From: Elusimicrobiota bacterium
Lineage (GTDB): Bacteria > Elusimicrobiota > Elusimicrobia > UBA1565 > UBA9628
Assembly (NCBI GenBank): GCA_023249695.1
Contig: JAHFCD010000211.1
Span: 1-5,245 of the forward strand
Direction: 5' to 3'
Length of the DNA: 5,245 bases
Within the stretch, counting starts at the first letter, position 1. Each line of letters begins with the position of its first letter. Below the pieces are notes generated by a model. That model was not told where the DNA came from, ran no database searches, and saw only the letters and a program-made list of their open reading frames with translations. Position numbers and translations under genes: made by a program. Positions 1 through 5,245 of this stretch are shown piece after piece.

Positions 1-1
1 G

Positions 2-868
2 GTCCGCGAATTCGGCGGCGCCTGCGCGGTGAAGGCCGACGGCCTCGCCGCCGGCAAGGGGGTCATCGTCTGCACGGCCCTGCCCGCGGCGGAGGCGGCG
101 GTGGCGGCGTTGGCCGCGACCGGCGCCGGCAGCACCTTGCTCGTCGAGGAGCTGCTGACCGGCCCCGAGATCTCGATGATGGCCGTATTGGACGGAGAGC
201 GGTACGCTCTCCTGCCCGCGAGCCAGGACCACAAGCGCCTGCTCGACGACGACCTCGGTCCGAACACCGGCGGCATGGGTGCCTTGTGTCCCGTGCCCCT
301 CGACGCCGCGCTGCTCGCGACGGTCCGGGCCGAGGTCTTCGACCGCGCGCTCGCGGGCCTGGCCAAGGACGGCCTCGACTTCCGCGGCGTGCTGTACGCG
401 GGCCTGATGCTCACGCCCGAAGGCCCGAAGGTCCTCGAGTTCAACGCCCGCCTCGGCGATCCGGAGGCGCAGGCGGTGCTCCCCCTGCTCGACGCCGATT
501 TCCTCGAGCTGTGCCTCGCCTGCGCGCGCGGCGACCTGCGCGTCGATCGCGTGCCGGCCCGCGCCGGGGCCTGCGTGTCGGTCGTCCTCGCCGCCGAGGG
601 CTATCCGGAGGCGCCGAAGCCCGGAGCCCTCTTAACGCCCGAAGCGGCCGAGGGCCGCGAGGGCGTCCTCGTGTTCCACGCGGGCACGCGGAAGGACGGC
701 GCGCGCTGGCTCGCGGCGGGCGGACGCGTACTCGGCGTCGTCGGCCTCGGCGCGGATCTCGCCGCCGCTCGGGAGCGCGCGTACGCCGCCGTGCCCGGCG
801 TCGCCGGATCCGCTCTGCGCTGGAGAAAGGACATCGCCGCGAAAGTTCTCGGGAGGATCGCCGCTTGA
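2..868 (+). CDS. purD: Phosphoribosylamine-glycine ligase (GAR synthetase), C-terminal part, 5' end outside the window
   Basis: PurD joins 5-phosphoribosylamine to glycine with ATP, giving GAR in the cytoplasmic de novo purine pathway. The reading frame is open from base 2. The first visible residues lead into [12 protein letters not shown], which lies about 140 residues into typical PurD proteins of roughly 420-430 aa, so 288 visible codons fit a protein lacking only its N-terminal domain and the start of the ATP-grasp fold. Numbering from the first visible codon, PNTGGMGA is at 87-94 and the metal/ATP-binding block [10 protein letters not shown] at 146-155. The C-terminal domain ends with [12 protein letters not shown]. 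Most PurD proteins have RFGDPET where this one has RLGDPEA; the charged residues are kept, so I expect an active enzyme. The GTG at 29 lies inside the conserved domain and is not the true start. The stop codon overlaps the purE start by 4 bp (TTGA). Identity is near certain from these family motifs. Confidence 0.96.
   Translation, partial: VREFGGACAVKADGLAAGKGVIVCTALPAAEAAVAALAATGAGSTLLVEELLTGPEISMMAVLDGERYALLPASQDHKRLLDDDLGPNTGGMGALCPVPLDAALLATVRAEVFDRALAGLAKDGLDFRGVLYAGLMLTPEGPKVLEFNARLGDPEAQAVLPLLDADFLELCLACARGDLRVDRVPARAGACVSVVLAAEGYPEAPKPGALLTPEAAEGREGVLVFHAGTRKDGARWLAAGGRVLGVVGLGADLAAARERAYAAVPGVAGSALRWRKDIAAKVLGRIAA
851..856 (+). promoter_or_regulatory. Ribosome binding site of purE
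   Basis: GGGAGG lies 8 nt before the TTG at 865, inside the end of purD. It is the strongest Shine-Dalgarno match near any start in this window. It supports TTG as the true start, because the next in-frame ATG (901) falls inside the conserved GSKSD region. Confidence 0.75.
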
Positions 869-1356
869 AAAAGAACCGCAAGCCGCTCGTCGGCATCATC
901 ATGGGCAGCAAGTCCGATTGGAAAACGATGAAGGCCGCCGCGGAGGTCCTGAAGGGGTACGGGATCGCCTACGACGCGCAAATCGTCTCCGCCCACCGCA
1001 CGCCCATGAAGCTGTTCTCCTACGCCGCCTCCGCCGAGAAGAAGGGCCTGCGCGTGATCATCGCCGGGGCGGGCGGCGCGGCGCACCTGCCGGGCATGAC
1101 CGCGGCGATGACCTGGCTGCCCGTGCTCGGCGTGCCGGTCGAGTCGCGCGCGCTCAAGGGCCTCGACTCCCTGCTCTCGATCAACCAGATGCCTCGCGGC
1201 GTCGCCGTCGCGACGCTCGCCATCGGCGAAGCGGGCGCGGCCAATGCGGGGCATCTCGCCGCGCAGATCCTGGCTCTCAACGACCCGAATCTGTCCGTGC
1301 GCGTGATGAAGTTCCGCGACGCGCAGACCCGCAAGGTCCTGAAGGACGCGTTTTAG
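865..1356 (+). CDS. purE: N5-carboxyaminoimidazole ribonucleotide mutase (class I PurE)
   Basis: PurE moves the carboxyl group of N5-CAIR to carbon 4, forming CAIR, in de novo purine synthesis. The protein has 163 residues, the usual length for bacterial PurE (about 160-170). Visible motifs are the phosphate-binding loop GSKSDW at 14-19, SAHRTP at 42-47 with H44 at the place of the catalytic histidine (H45 in E. coli numbering), [10 protein letters not shown] ending at residue 78, and QMPRG at 108-112 followed by the AIGxAGAANA block. The start is TTG: it overlaps the purD stop, has a strong GGGAGG upstream, and leaves only 13 residues before GSKSD, as in homologues. The purK gene directly behind it supports the class I mutase rather than the class II AIR carboxylase. 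Two substitutions in conserved blocks stand out: M48 where most enzymes have Asp or Glu after SAHRTP, and A114 where GVPV or GIPV is usual. Neither is a catalytic residue as far as I know. Confidence 0.96.
   Translation: MKKNRKPLVGIIMGSKSDWKTMKAAAEVLKGYGIAYDAQIVSAHRTPMKLFSYAASAEKKGLRVIIAGAGGAAHLPGMTAAMTWLPVLGVPVESRALKGLDSLLSINQMPRGVAVATLAIGEAGAANAGHLAAQILALNDPNLSVRVMKFRDAQTRKVLKDAF
1342..1346 (+). promoter_or_regulatory. Ribosome binding site of purK
   Basis: AAGGA lies 9 nt before the GTG at 1356, within the last codons of purE. It supports that GTG as the purK start even though it shares its first base with the purE stop codon TAG. Confidence 0.6.
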
Positions 1357-2468
1357 TGGATCCGCTGGCCCGCGGGAAGACCCTCGGCATCCTCGGCGGC
1401 GGCCAGCTCGGACGGCTGATCGCCGAGGCCGCGAAGGAACTCGGCTACCGCACCGCCGCCCTCGACTCGTCGCGCTCGTCGCCCGCCCTGCAGGTCGTGG
1501 ACATCCCGATCGTCGGGGCCGTAGACGATGAGCTGGCCGCGCTGAGGCTCGCCGAGGCGTCGGATCTCCTCACGCTCGAATGGGAGCTGATCCCCGTCAA
1601 GGTCCTCGAAACCGCCGCGAAAGCCCGGACGCTTTTCCCCGCGCCCTCGGTCCTGGCCGTCATCCGCGACCGGCTCACGCAGAGGAATTTTCTCGCGAGG
1701 CACGGGTTCCCGCAGACGCCCTACGGCGAGGCGACGACCGCCGCCGGCTGGAAGTATCCGGTCATCCTCAAACGCCGCACCCACGGCTACGACGGCAAGG
1801 GCCAGTGCCGCCTTCTGAGCGAGGCCGATAGACCAAACGCCGCCGAGGTCCTCAAGGCGCCCTGCGTCTGGGAGAAGCTGGTCGACTTCAAAACGGAGAT
1901 TTCCGTCATCCTCGCGCGGGGACGCGACGGCAAGACCGCCGTCTACCCCGTCGCCGAGAACACGCACCGCGGCGGCATCCTCCATGCCACGCGCGCGCCG
2001 GCCCCCCTGCCGCGAGACGTCGAAGCCGCCGCGGTCGCGCTCGCGATCAAGATCGCCGACGCGCTGGGCCACGTCGGCGTCATGGCCGTGGAAATGTTCC
2101 TGCTCCACGACGAATCCCTGCTCGTCAACGAGATCGCCCCCCGCGTCCACAACAGCGGGCACTACACCTTGGGCGGCTGCGCCGTGTCCCAGTTCGAGCA
2201 GCACGTGCGCGCCGTGTGCGGCCTGAGGCTCGGCGACCCCGGCCTCCTCGAGGGCCAGGCCGCGATGGTCAACCTTCTCGGCGACCTGTGGGAGAAGGGC
2301 GAGCCGAAGTGGTCCGTGCTCGACGCGATCCCCGGCGCCAAGCTCCACCTCTACGGCAAGTCCGACCCGCGTCCCGGCCGGAAAATGGGCCACTACACGA
2401 TCGTCGGCGCCGCCGCCAACACCGAGTTCGCGCGGGCCGACGAACGCCTCGAAGCCCTGCGCGGATGA
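1356..2468 (+). CDS. purK: N5-carboxyaminoimidazole ribonucleotide synthetase (PurK, ATP-grasp)
   Basis: PurK uses ATP and bicarbonate to carboxylate AIR to N5-CAIR, the substrate of PurE encoded just upstream. The protein has 370 residues, normal for the family (about 355-385). In order: the N-terminal nucleotide-binding-like fold with GILGGGQLGRL at 11-21; the ATP-grasp glycine-rich loop KRRTHGYDGKGQ at 139-150 (E. coli has KRRTGGYDGRGQ); the metal and active-site block NEIAPRVHNSGHYT at 258-271; and the C-terminal signature RPGRKMGH at 339-346. The start is GTG at 1356, which shares one base with the purE stop and leaves about ten residues before the first beta strand. The frame stays open further upstream, but that stretch is purE read out of frame. 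The stop overlaps the next start as ATGA. All conserved catalytic blocks are present and nothing looks broken. Confidence 0.96.
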   Translation: MDPLARGKTLGILGGGQLGRLIAEAAKELGYRTAALDSSRSSPALQVVDIPIVGAVDDELAALRLAEASDLLTLEWELIPVKVLETAAKARTLFPAPSVLAVIRDRLTQRNFLARHGFPQTPYGEATTAAGWKYPVILKRRTHGYDGKGQCRLLSEADRPNAAEVLKAPCVWEKLVDFKTEISVILARGRDGKTAVYPVAENTHRGGILHATRAPAPLPRDVEAAAVALAIKIADALGHVGVMAVEMFLLHDESLLVNEIAPRVHNSGHYTLGGCAVSQFEQHVRAVCGLRLGDPGLLEGQAAMVNLLGDLWEKGEPKWSVLDAIPGAKLHLYGKSDPRPGRKMGHYTIVGAAANTEFARADERLEALRG

Positions 2469-3322
2469 ACCGCCTCGGCCTCGCGTACGCCGTAGGCGCC
2501 TTCGGTTTGTGGGGCCTGAGCCCGCTATACTGGCGCCGGCTCGCCCACGTGCCCGCCCACGAGATCCTGATGCACCGCATCGCCTGGTCGGCGCTGTGCC
2601 TCGCGTTCGTGATGCGCGGCCGCTGGGGCGATCTTCGCGCCGCCGCGGGCCGCCCCAAGACGGCCGGGCTCCTCGTCGCCTCGACCGCGCTCATCGGCCT
2701 GAACTGGTACCTCTACATCAAGGGCATCGAGGATCACCGCGTGCTCGACACGAGCCTCGGCTACTACATCAACCCGCTCGTCAGCATGGCGCTGGGGGTC
2801 TTCGTCCTCGGCGAACGCATGCGCGGCCCGCAGGCCGCGGCCGGAGCGCTGGCGTTGGCCGGCGTGCTGTGGGTCGTCAAGGCTCACGGACATCTGCCCT
2901 GGCTTTCCCTCACGCTCGCGTTCACCTTCGCGTCGTACGCCCTCTTAAGAAAAGTCGCGCACGTCGACGCCCTGGTCGGCCTTGCCTTCGAGACCTTCGT
3001 CCTGACGGTCCCCTCTCTGCTCGGGCTGGTCTGGCTCGCCGCCCATGGCCGCGCGCCCGCCGACGCGCGCACCTGGCTGCTGCTCGCGGGCAGCGCGGGC
3101 GTGACCGCCCTGCCCCTGCTCTGGTTCGTCGAGGCCGCGCGGCGCCTCGACTTGAAAACGATGGGCTTCCTCCAATTCCTCTCCCCGACCTTGCAGTTCC
3201 TGATCGCGGTGCTCGCCTTCGGCGAGCCTCTCGCGCGCGAACGGCTGTACAGCTTCGTCCTGATCTGGGCCGCGGTCGCGCTGTACTGCGGCGACGCCGC
3301 CCTGCGCAGGTCCCGGGCGTGA
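2465..3322 (+). CDS. rarD: RarD-type EamA-family transporter, inner membrane
   Basis: A 285-residue polytopic membrane protein of the drug/metabolite transporter superfamily, RarD subfamily (E. coli RarD is 296 aa). Its length and repeated hydrophobic stretches fit ten membrane helices in two EamA repeats. RarD hallmarks are GLWGLSPLYW near 14-23, HRIAWS at 37-42, NWYLYIKGIEDH at 80-91, SLGYYINPL at 97-105, LGERMR near 115-120, ALLRK at 159-163, ETFVLTVPSLL near 176-186, GFLQFLSPTLQFLIAV at 234-249 and FGEPL at 252-256. The family is named for a chloramphenicol-resistance gene, but its natural substrates are largely unknown, so the symbol marks a subfamily, not a proven function. The ATG sits in an ATGA overlap with the purK stop. 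No good Shine-Dalgarno is visible, so translation probably depends on ribosomes finishing purK. Co-transcription with purine genes hints at a metabolite-related role, but this is inference. Confidence 0.88.
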   Translation: MNRLGLAYAVGAFGLWGLSPLYWRRLAHVPAHEILMHRIAWSALCLAFVMRGRWGDLRAAAGRPKTAGLLVASTALIGLNWYLYIKGIEDHRVLDTSLGYYINPLVSMALGVFVLGERMRGPQAAAGALALAGVLWVVKAHGHLPWLSLTLAFTFASYALLRKVAHVDALVGLAFETFVLTVPSLLGLVWLAAHGRAPADARTWLLLAGSAGVTALPLLWFVEAARRLDLKTMGFLQFLSPTLQFLIAVLAFGEPLARERLYSFVLIWAAVALYCGDAALRRSRA

Positions 3323-4101
3323 ACCGAGAGGCCGCGCTCGCGCTGTACAACCGGGAGCTGCGCCGAAGCCTCCCGTATTTCGACGCCTCGGTCGCGCTCG
3401 AGCGGGAGGATTCGATCGTGAGGCTCGTCGGCGCGACCGCCGATCCGATGAACAATTGCGTCCTGTTCAGCGCGCTCGACGCCGCTTCCGCCGGCGCGGC
3501 CATCGACCGCCAAATCGCCTACTTCAAGGGCCTGGGGCGCGGCTTCGAATGGAAGCACCACGATCACGACGCTCCCGAAAATCTGAAAGCGCTCCTGCTC
3601 GAACGCGGCTTCACGCCGTCCGAGCCCGAGACGATCATGGCCGTCGAGCTCTCGGCCTGGGCGCTTCCGCCCGCCGTTCCTCCCGGCTATGAGGTCAGGC
3701 CGCTCGAGGCGGGCGAAAGCCTGGCCCCGCTGATGGACCTCCAGACCGCCGTCTGGTCCGGCGAGAAACTCGACTGGCTCCACGAATCGCTGGCCCGCGA
3801 GCGCGCGGCCAGCCCCGACGGCATCCGTTTTCACGCCGTATGGCACGAGGGCAAGCCCGTCTGCGTCGGCTGGACGCGCCTGCACCGAAGCTTCGCGGCT
3901 CTGTACGGAGGCTCCACGCTGAAGGAGCATCGCGGTCGGGGGCTTTATCGCGCGCTCGTGGCCTCGCGGCTTGAGGAAGGACGGCGGCGCGGGATCGCTT
4001 ACGGGCTGACCGACGCCGGCCCGATGAGCCGACCGATCCTGGCGCGGCTCGGCTTCACACCGCTGACCGGCACGACGCCCTTTCTCCGCTCCGCCCCGTA
4101 G
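3319..4101 (+). CDS. GNAT-family N-acetyltransferase, probable two-domain (tandem) type
   Basis: Predicted cytoplasmic acetyltransferase of 260 residues that transfers acetyl from acetyl-CoA to an unknown amine. The C-terminal GNAT domain runs from about 124 (YEVRPLEAGE) to the end. It includes the strand VCVGWTRL at 181-188, then GSTLKEHRGRGLYRALV at 198-214, where HRGRGLY is the acetyl-CoA pyrophosphate-binding loop, and the late block MSRPILARLGF at 236-246. Residues 1-110 contain MNNCVLFS (44-51) and a region ending LKALLLERGFTPSEPETIMAVEL. This resembles the end of a second GNAT fold without a clear acetyl-CoA loop, as in tandem GNAT proteins where the N-terminal half is degenerate. The GTG start overlaps the transporter stop as GTGA and only a weak AGG lies upstream; another GTG at 3418 is possible but would cut into the N-terminal domain. 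It is the last gene of the overlapping series. Its substrate cannot be told from sequence. Confidence 0.85.
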   Translation: MNREAALALYNRELRRSLPYFDASVALEREDSIVRLVGATADPMNNCVLFSALDAASAGAAIDRQIAYFKGLGRGFEWKHHDHDAPENLKALLLERGFTPSEPETIMAVELSAWALPPAVPPGYEVRPLEAGESLAPLMDLQTAVWSGEKLDWLHESLARERAASPDGIRFHAVWHEGKPVCVGWTRLHRSFAALYGGSTLKEHRGRGLYRALVASRLEEGRRRGIAYGLTDAGPMSRPILARLGFTPLTGTTPFLRSAP

Positions 4102-4122
4102 GTCCCCCTCGGACGTGGGACC
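4101..4122 (+). other. Short inverted repeat at the end of the operon
   Basis: GGTCCC (4101-4106) and GGGACC (4117-4122) are perfect 6-bp complements around a 10-nt loop, starting on the last base of the GNAT stop codon. No T-run follows, so it does not qualify as a classical intrinsic terminator. It may protect the mRNA 3' end or assist termination. Confidence 0.4.
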
Positions 4123-4125
4123 ATT

Positions 4126-4141
4126 GCCGGGGCATCCCGGC
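4126..4141 (+). terminator. GC-rich hairpin, possible weak terminator
   Basis: GCCGGG (4126-4131), a GCAT tetraloop and CCCGGC (4136-4141) form a perfect 6-bp all-GC stem just behind the preceding inverted repeat. It sits where termination of the upstream operon is expected, between the GNAT stop and the next promoter-like box. The downstream bases CCGTTCGACC lack a T-run, so intrinsic termination is doubtful. In a genome this GC-rich, short GC stems also arise by chance. Confidence 0.35.
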
Positions 4142-4176
4142 CCGTTCGACCCAAACTCCCGGAGGGCGCTCCCGCG

Positions 4177-4182
4177 TAGAAT
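4177..4182 (+). promoter_or_regulatory. Putative -10 promoter box (TAGAAT)
   Basis: TAGAAT matches the sigma-70 -10 consensus TATAAT at five of six positions and stands out as an AT-rich patch in GC-rich DNA. It would place transcription start near 4189 and give a leader of about 25 nt before the ATG at 4214. No good -35 hexamer lies 16-18 bp upstream (the bases there are around AACTCC), so the promoter may need an activator or another sigma factor, or the match may be chance. Confidence 0.45.
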
Positions 4183-4183
4183 A

Positions 4184-4197
4184 TTGATCGTGATCAA
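4184..4197 (+). promoter_or_regulatory. Putative operator: perfect 14-bp inverted repeat
   Basis: TTGATC and GATCAA are perfect 6-bp complementary arms around a GT spacer (TTGATCGTGATCAA). The repeat begins 2 bp after the -10-like box and covers the predicted transcription start, a common place for repressor binding. It is AT-richer than its surroundings and lies 16 nt before the start codon of the secreted-protein gene. The arms and spacing would suit a dimeric helix-turn-helix regulator. No regulator gene is visible here, so its ligand is unknown. Confidence 0.4.
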
Positions 4198-4203
4198 CTT
4201 TTC

Positions 4204-4208
4204 AGGGG
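4204..4208 (+). promoter_or_regulatory. Weak ribosome binding site of the secreted-protein gene
   Basis: AGGGG lies 5 nt before the ATG at 4214. It is modest in strength, but together with the signal peptide that begins directly at this ATG it fixes the start. Confidence 0.45.
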
Positions 4209-4213
4209 TTCCC

Positions 4214-5245
4214 ATGAAGAAATTCCGCCTTTCCCGCGCCATCGCCTCGATCCTCGCGCTCGCCCTCGTCGTGAGCGCCCCCGGCGCCCAGGCCTGGGGA
4301 CAGGTCGCCGCGACCGTGCGTCCCGGCTCCGTCGGAGCGGGGCTCGCGGGAGCGTCGGGCTCGATCACCCCGGCGTCCGGCTCCTTCGCGATTCCGTCGC
4401 TGGCTCTCTCCGCCCCGTCCCTGACCTTGTCCGCTCCGTCGCTCTCGGCCCCGACGCTCGCGCCGGTTCCTTCCGCGCTCTCCGCCGCGGCGATGCCCGC
4501 CGCGCCCGTCTCGCCGATGGCGCTCGCTCCCGTCATCGCCGCTCCCGCCGCGGCGAACCTCTCCGGCCCCGCGGCGCTGACGGCCTCGCTGTCCGCGGCC
4601 TCGGCGCGCCTGCTTCCCGCGCTCGACGCGTCGCGCCCCTGCGCGCCCGCCGCCGACGGGAAATCCGACGGCGCCCGCGGACGCCTGTCCTCCTTCTTCG
4701 ACGGCCTCGTCGCCCGCCGCCCGATCGCCGACGCCGTGGACGCCGGAGAAAATAACGACGCGCCGCGCGACTCCGGCCTCGGCCGCCCGCAGCAGAACCT
4801 GATGCCCGTCCTCGTCACGATCGTCGATCCGGGCTCGCCGGAGGCGCTCGACGCCGTGCTCGCGAAGATGGGCGCCGACCTGGGCTTCCGCCTCGACCGC
4901 TCCTTCGACGCCGTCCGCGCTCCCGGCCTCGTCACCGTGCGCGGCGCGATCCCCGTCTCCCGCGTGTTCGCGCTGAAGTCCGCTCCCGGCGTCATCGACA
5001 TCGCCCCCGCCGTGGGCCGGGTCGCCGCGATGTCCCCCGTCCCGCACGAGGCTCCCGCGCGCGAGAACCTTCTCCGCTCGGGCATGCGCTCGCTGATCGT
5101 CAAGAGCCCGATGTGGGGCGCCGTCGCGATGCTGCCGCTGCAGTTCGCGATCATGGTCGCCTTCATGGGCCCCGTGATGGGCGGCCTCGCGCTCGGCGGC
5201 GCCGCCGCCGCGCTGAAGCCCTGGATGCTCGGCACCGCGTTGGGC
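4214..5245 (+). CDS. Unrecognised exported protein with low-complexity linker and I9-propeptide-like segment, 3' end outside the window
   Basis: The frame is open from the ATG to the last base (344 codons, no stop), so this is the N-terminal part of a longer protein. Residues 1-27 are a Sec signal peptide: basic MKKFRLSR, hydrophobic AIASILALALVVS, then APGAQA with likely cleavage after A27. Residues about 28-130 are rich in Ala, Ser, Pro and Leu, with SAPSL or SAPTL repeated at 66-82, and look disordered. Residues 131-192 are mixed and charged, with one Cys in RPCAPAAD. From about 196 to 271 a compact alpha/beta stretch begins LMPVLVTIVDPGS, continues with a helix (ALDAVLAKMGADLGF) and ends VRGAIPVSRVFALKSAPGVIDIAPAVGRV. 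That order of elements recalls inhibitor-I9/subtilisin propeptides, but this is by eye. Residues 300-344 are hydrophobic with many Gly, Ala and Met and could be one or two membrane helices. If so, the protein may be an envelope-anchored enzyme or protease-like protein. I cannot assign a function. Confidence 0.8.
   Translation, partial: MKKFRLSRAIASILALALVVSAPGAQAWGQVAATVRPGSVGAGLAGASGSITPASGSFAIPSLALSAPSLTLSAPSLSAPTLAPVPSALSAAAMPAAPVSPMALAPVIAAPAAANLSGPAALTASLSAASARLLPALDASRPCAPAADGKSDGARGRLSSFFDGLVARRPIADAVDAGENNDAPRDSGLGRPQQNLMPVLVTIVDPGSPEALDAVLAKMGADLGFRLDRSFDAVRAPGLVTVRGAIPVSRVFALKSAPGVIDIAPAVGRVAAMSPVPHEAPARENLLRSGMRSLIVKSPMWGAVAMLPLQFAIMVAFMGPVMGGLALGGAAAALKPWMLGTALG

Noticed and set aside
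29..31. GTG at 29 as a true start for PurD
   Set aside because: It lies inside the conserved [11 protein letters not shown] segment and the frame is open to the window edge, so the gene begins outside.
286..864. A possible N-terminal extension of PurE reading back through purD
   Set aside because: The extension is Arg/Pro-rich out-of-frame translation of purD. The TTG at 865 has a strong RBS and gives the normal PurE length.
1353..2393. A 346-codon - strand frame opposite purK
   Set aside because: PurK on the + strand carries every family motif. The antisense product has no recognisable feature and spans almost exactly the purK gene, as a codon-position shadow would.
4161..4172. A small inverted repeat (GGAG, GGCG loop, CTCC) before the promoter-like box
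   Set aside because: The stem is only four base pairs, which is expected by chance in such GC-rich DNA.
4202..5047. A 281-codon - strand frame rich in Gly, Arg and Glu opposite the secreted-protein gene
   Set aside because: The + strand frame has a signal peptide, an RBS and a domain-like pattern. The - strand product is pure low complexity, a composition artefact.
2884..5235. A very long open frame on the - strand (783 codons) opposite the transporter, the acetyltransferase and the secreted-protein gene
   Set aside because: It is antisense to well-supported genes, crosses their intergenic region, and its translation is Arg/Ala/Ser-rich with no recognisable motif. Long antisense frames are expected at this GC content.

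Overview
This is a compact, very GC-rich stretch of bacterial DNA. Every gene is on the + strand, and A, R, G and L dominate the proteins. It opens inside purD. Four further genes follow, each starting within the stop codon of the one before (overlaps of 4, 1, 4 and 4 bp), and the last gene runs off the right edge. The organism cannot be fixed from sequence alone. The high GC content, the use of TTG and GTG starts, and a secreted protein with an Ala/Ser/Pro/Leu-rich stretch after its signal peptide remind me of uncultured Elusimicrobiota-type genomes. That is a low-confidence impression.

Left part (2-2468): three genes of de novo purine synthesis. These are the C-terminal two thirds of purD (GAR synthetase), a complete purE (N5-CAIR mutase) and a complete purK (N5-CAIR synthetase). 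PurK makes N5-CAIR from AIR, ATP and bicarbonate, and PurE converts it to CAIR. The adjacent pair shows that this cell uses the two-step bacterial route for AIR carboxylation. PurD acts earlier in the same pathway.

Middle part (2465-4101): a RarD-type EamA-family transporter and a GNAT-family N-acetyltransferase. Both continue the chain of overlapping start and stop codons, so they are very probably co-transcribed and translationally coupled with the purine genes. Their substrates are unknown, and no direct purine role can be read from the sequence.

Right part (4102-5245): a short intergenic region holds two small hairpins, a TAGAAT -10-like box and a perfect 14-bp inverted repeat at the expected transcription start. 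A new + strand gene then begins at 4214 and stays open to the edge (344 codons visible). It encodes an exported protein: a clear signal peptide, a low-complexity Ser/Ala/Pro/Leu segment, a small alpha/beta segment that resembles an inhibitor-I9/subtilisin propeptide, and a hydrophobic region cut by the window end. I do not recognise this protein. It and its putative operator are the least explained parts of the window. I found no RNA gene, CRISPR array, insertion sequence or clearly new multigene system.
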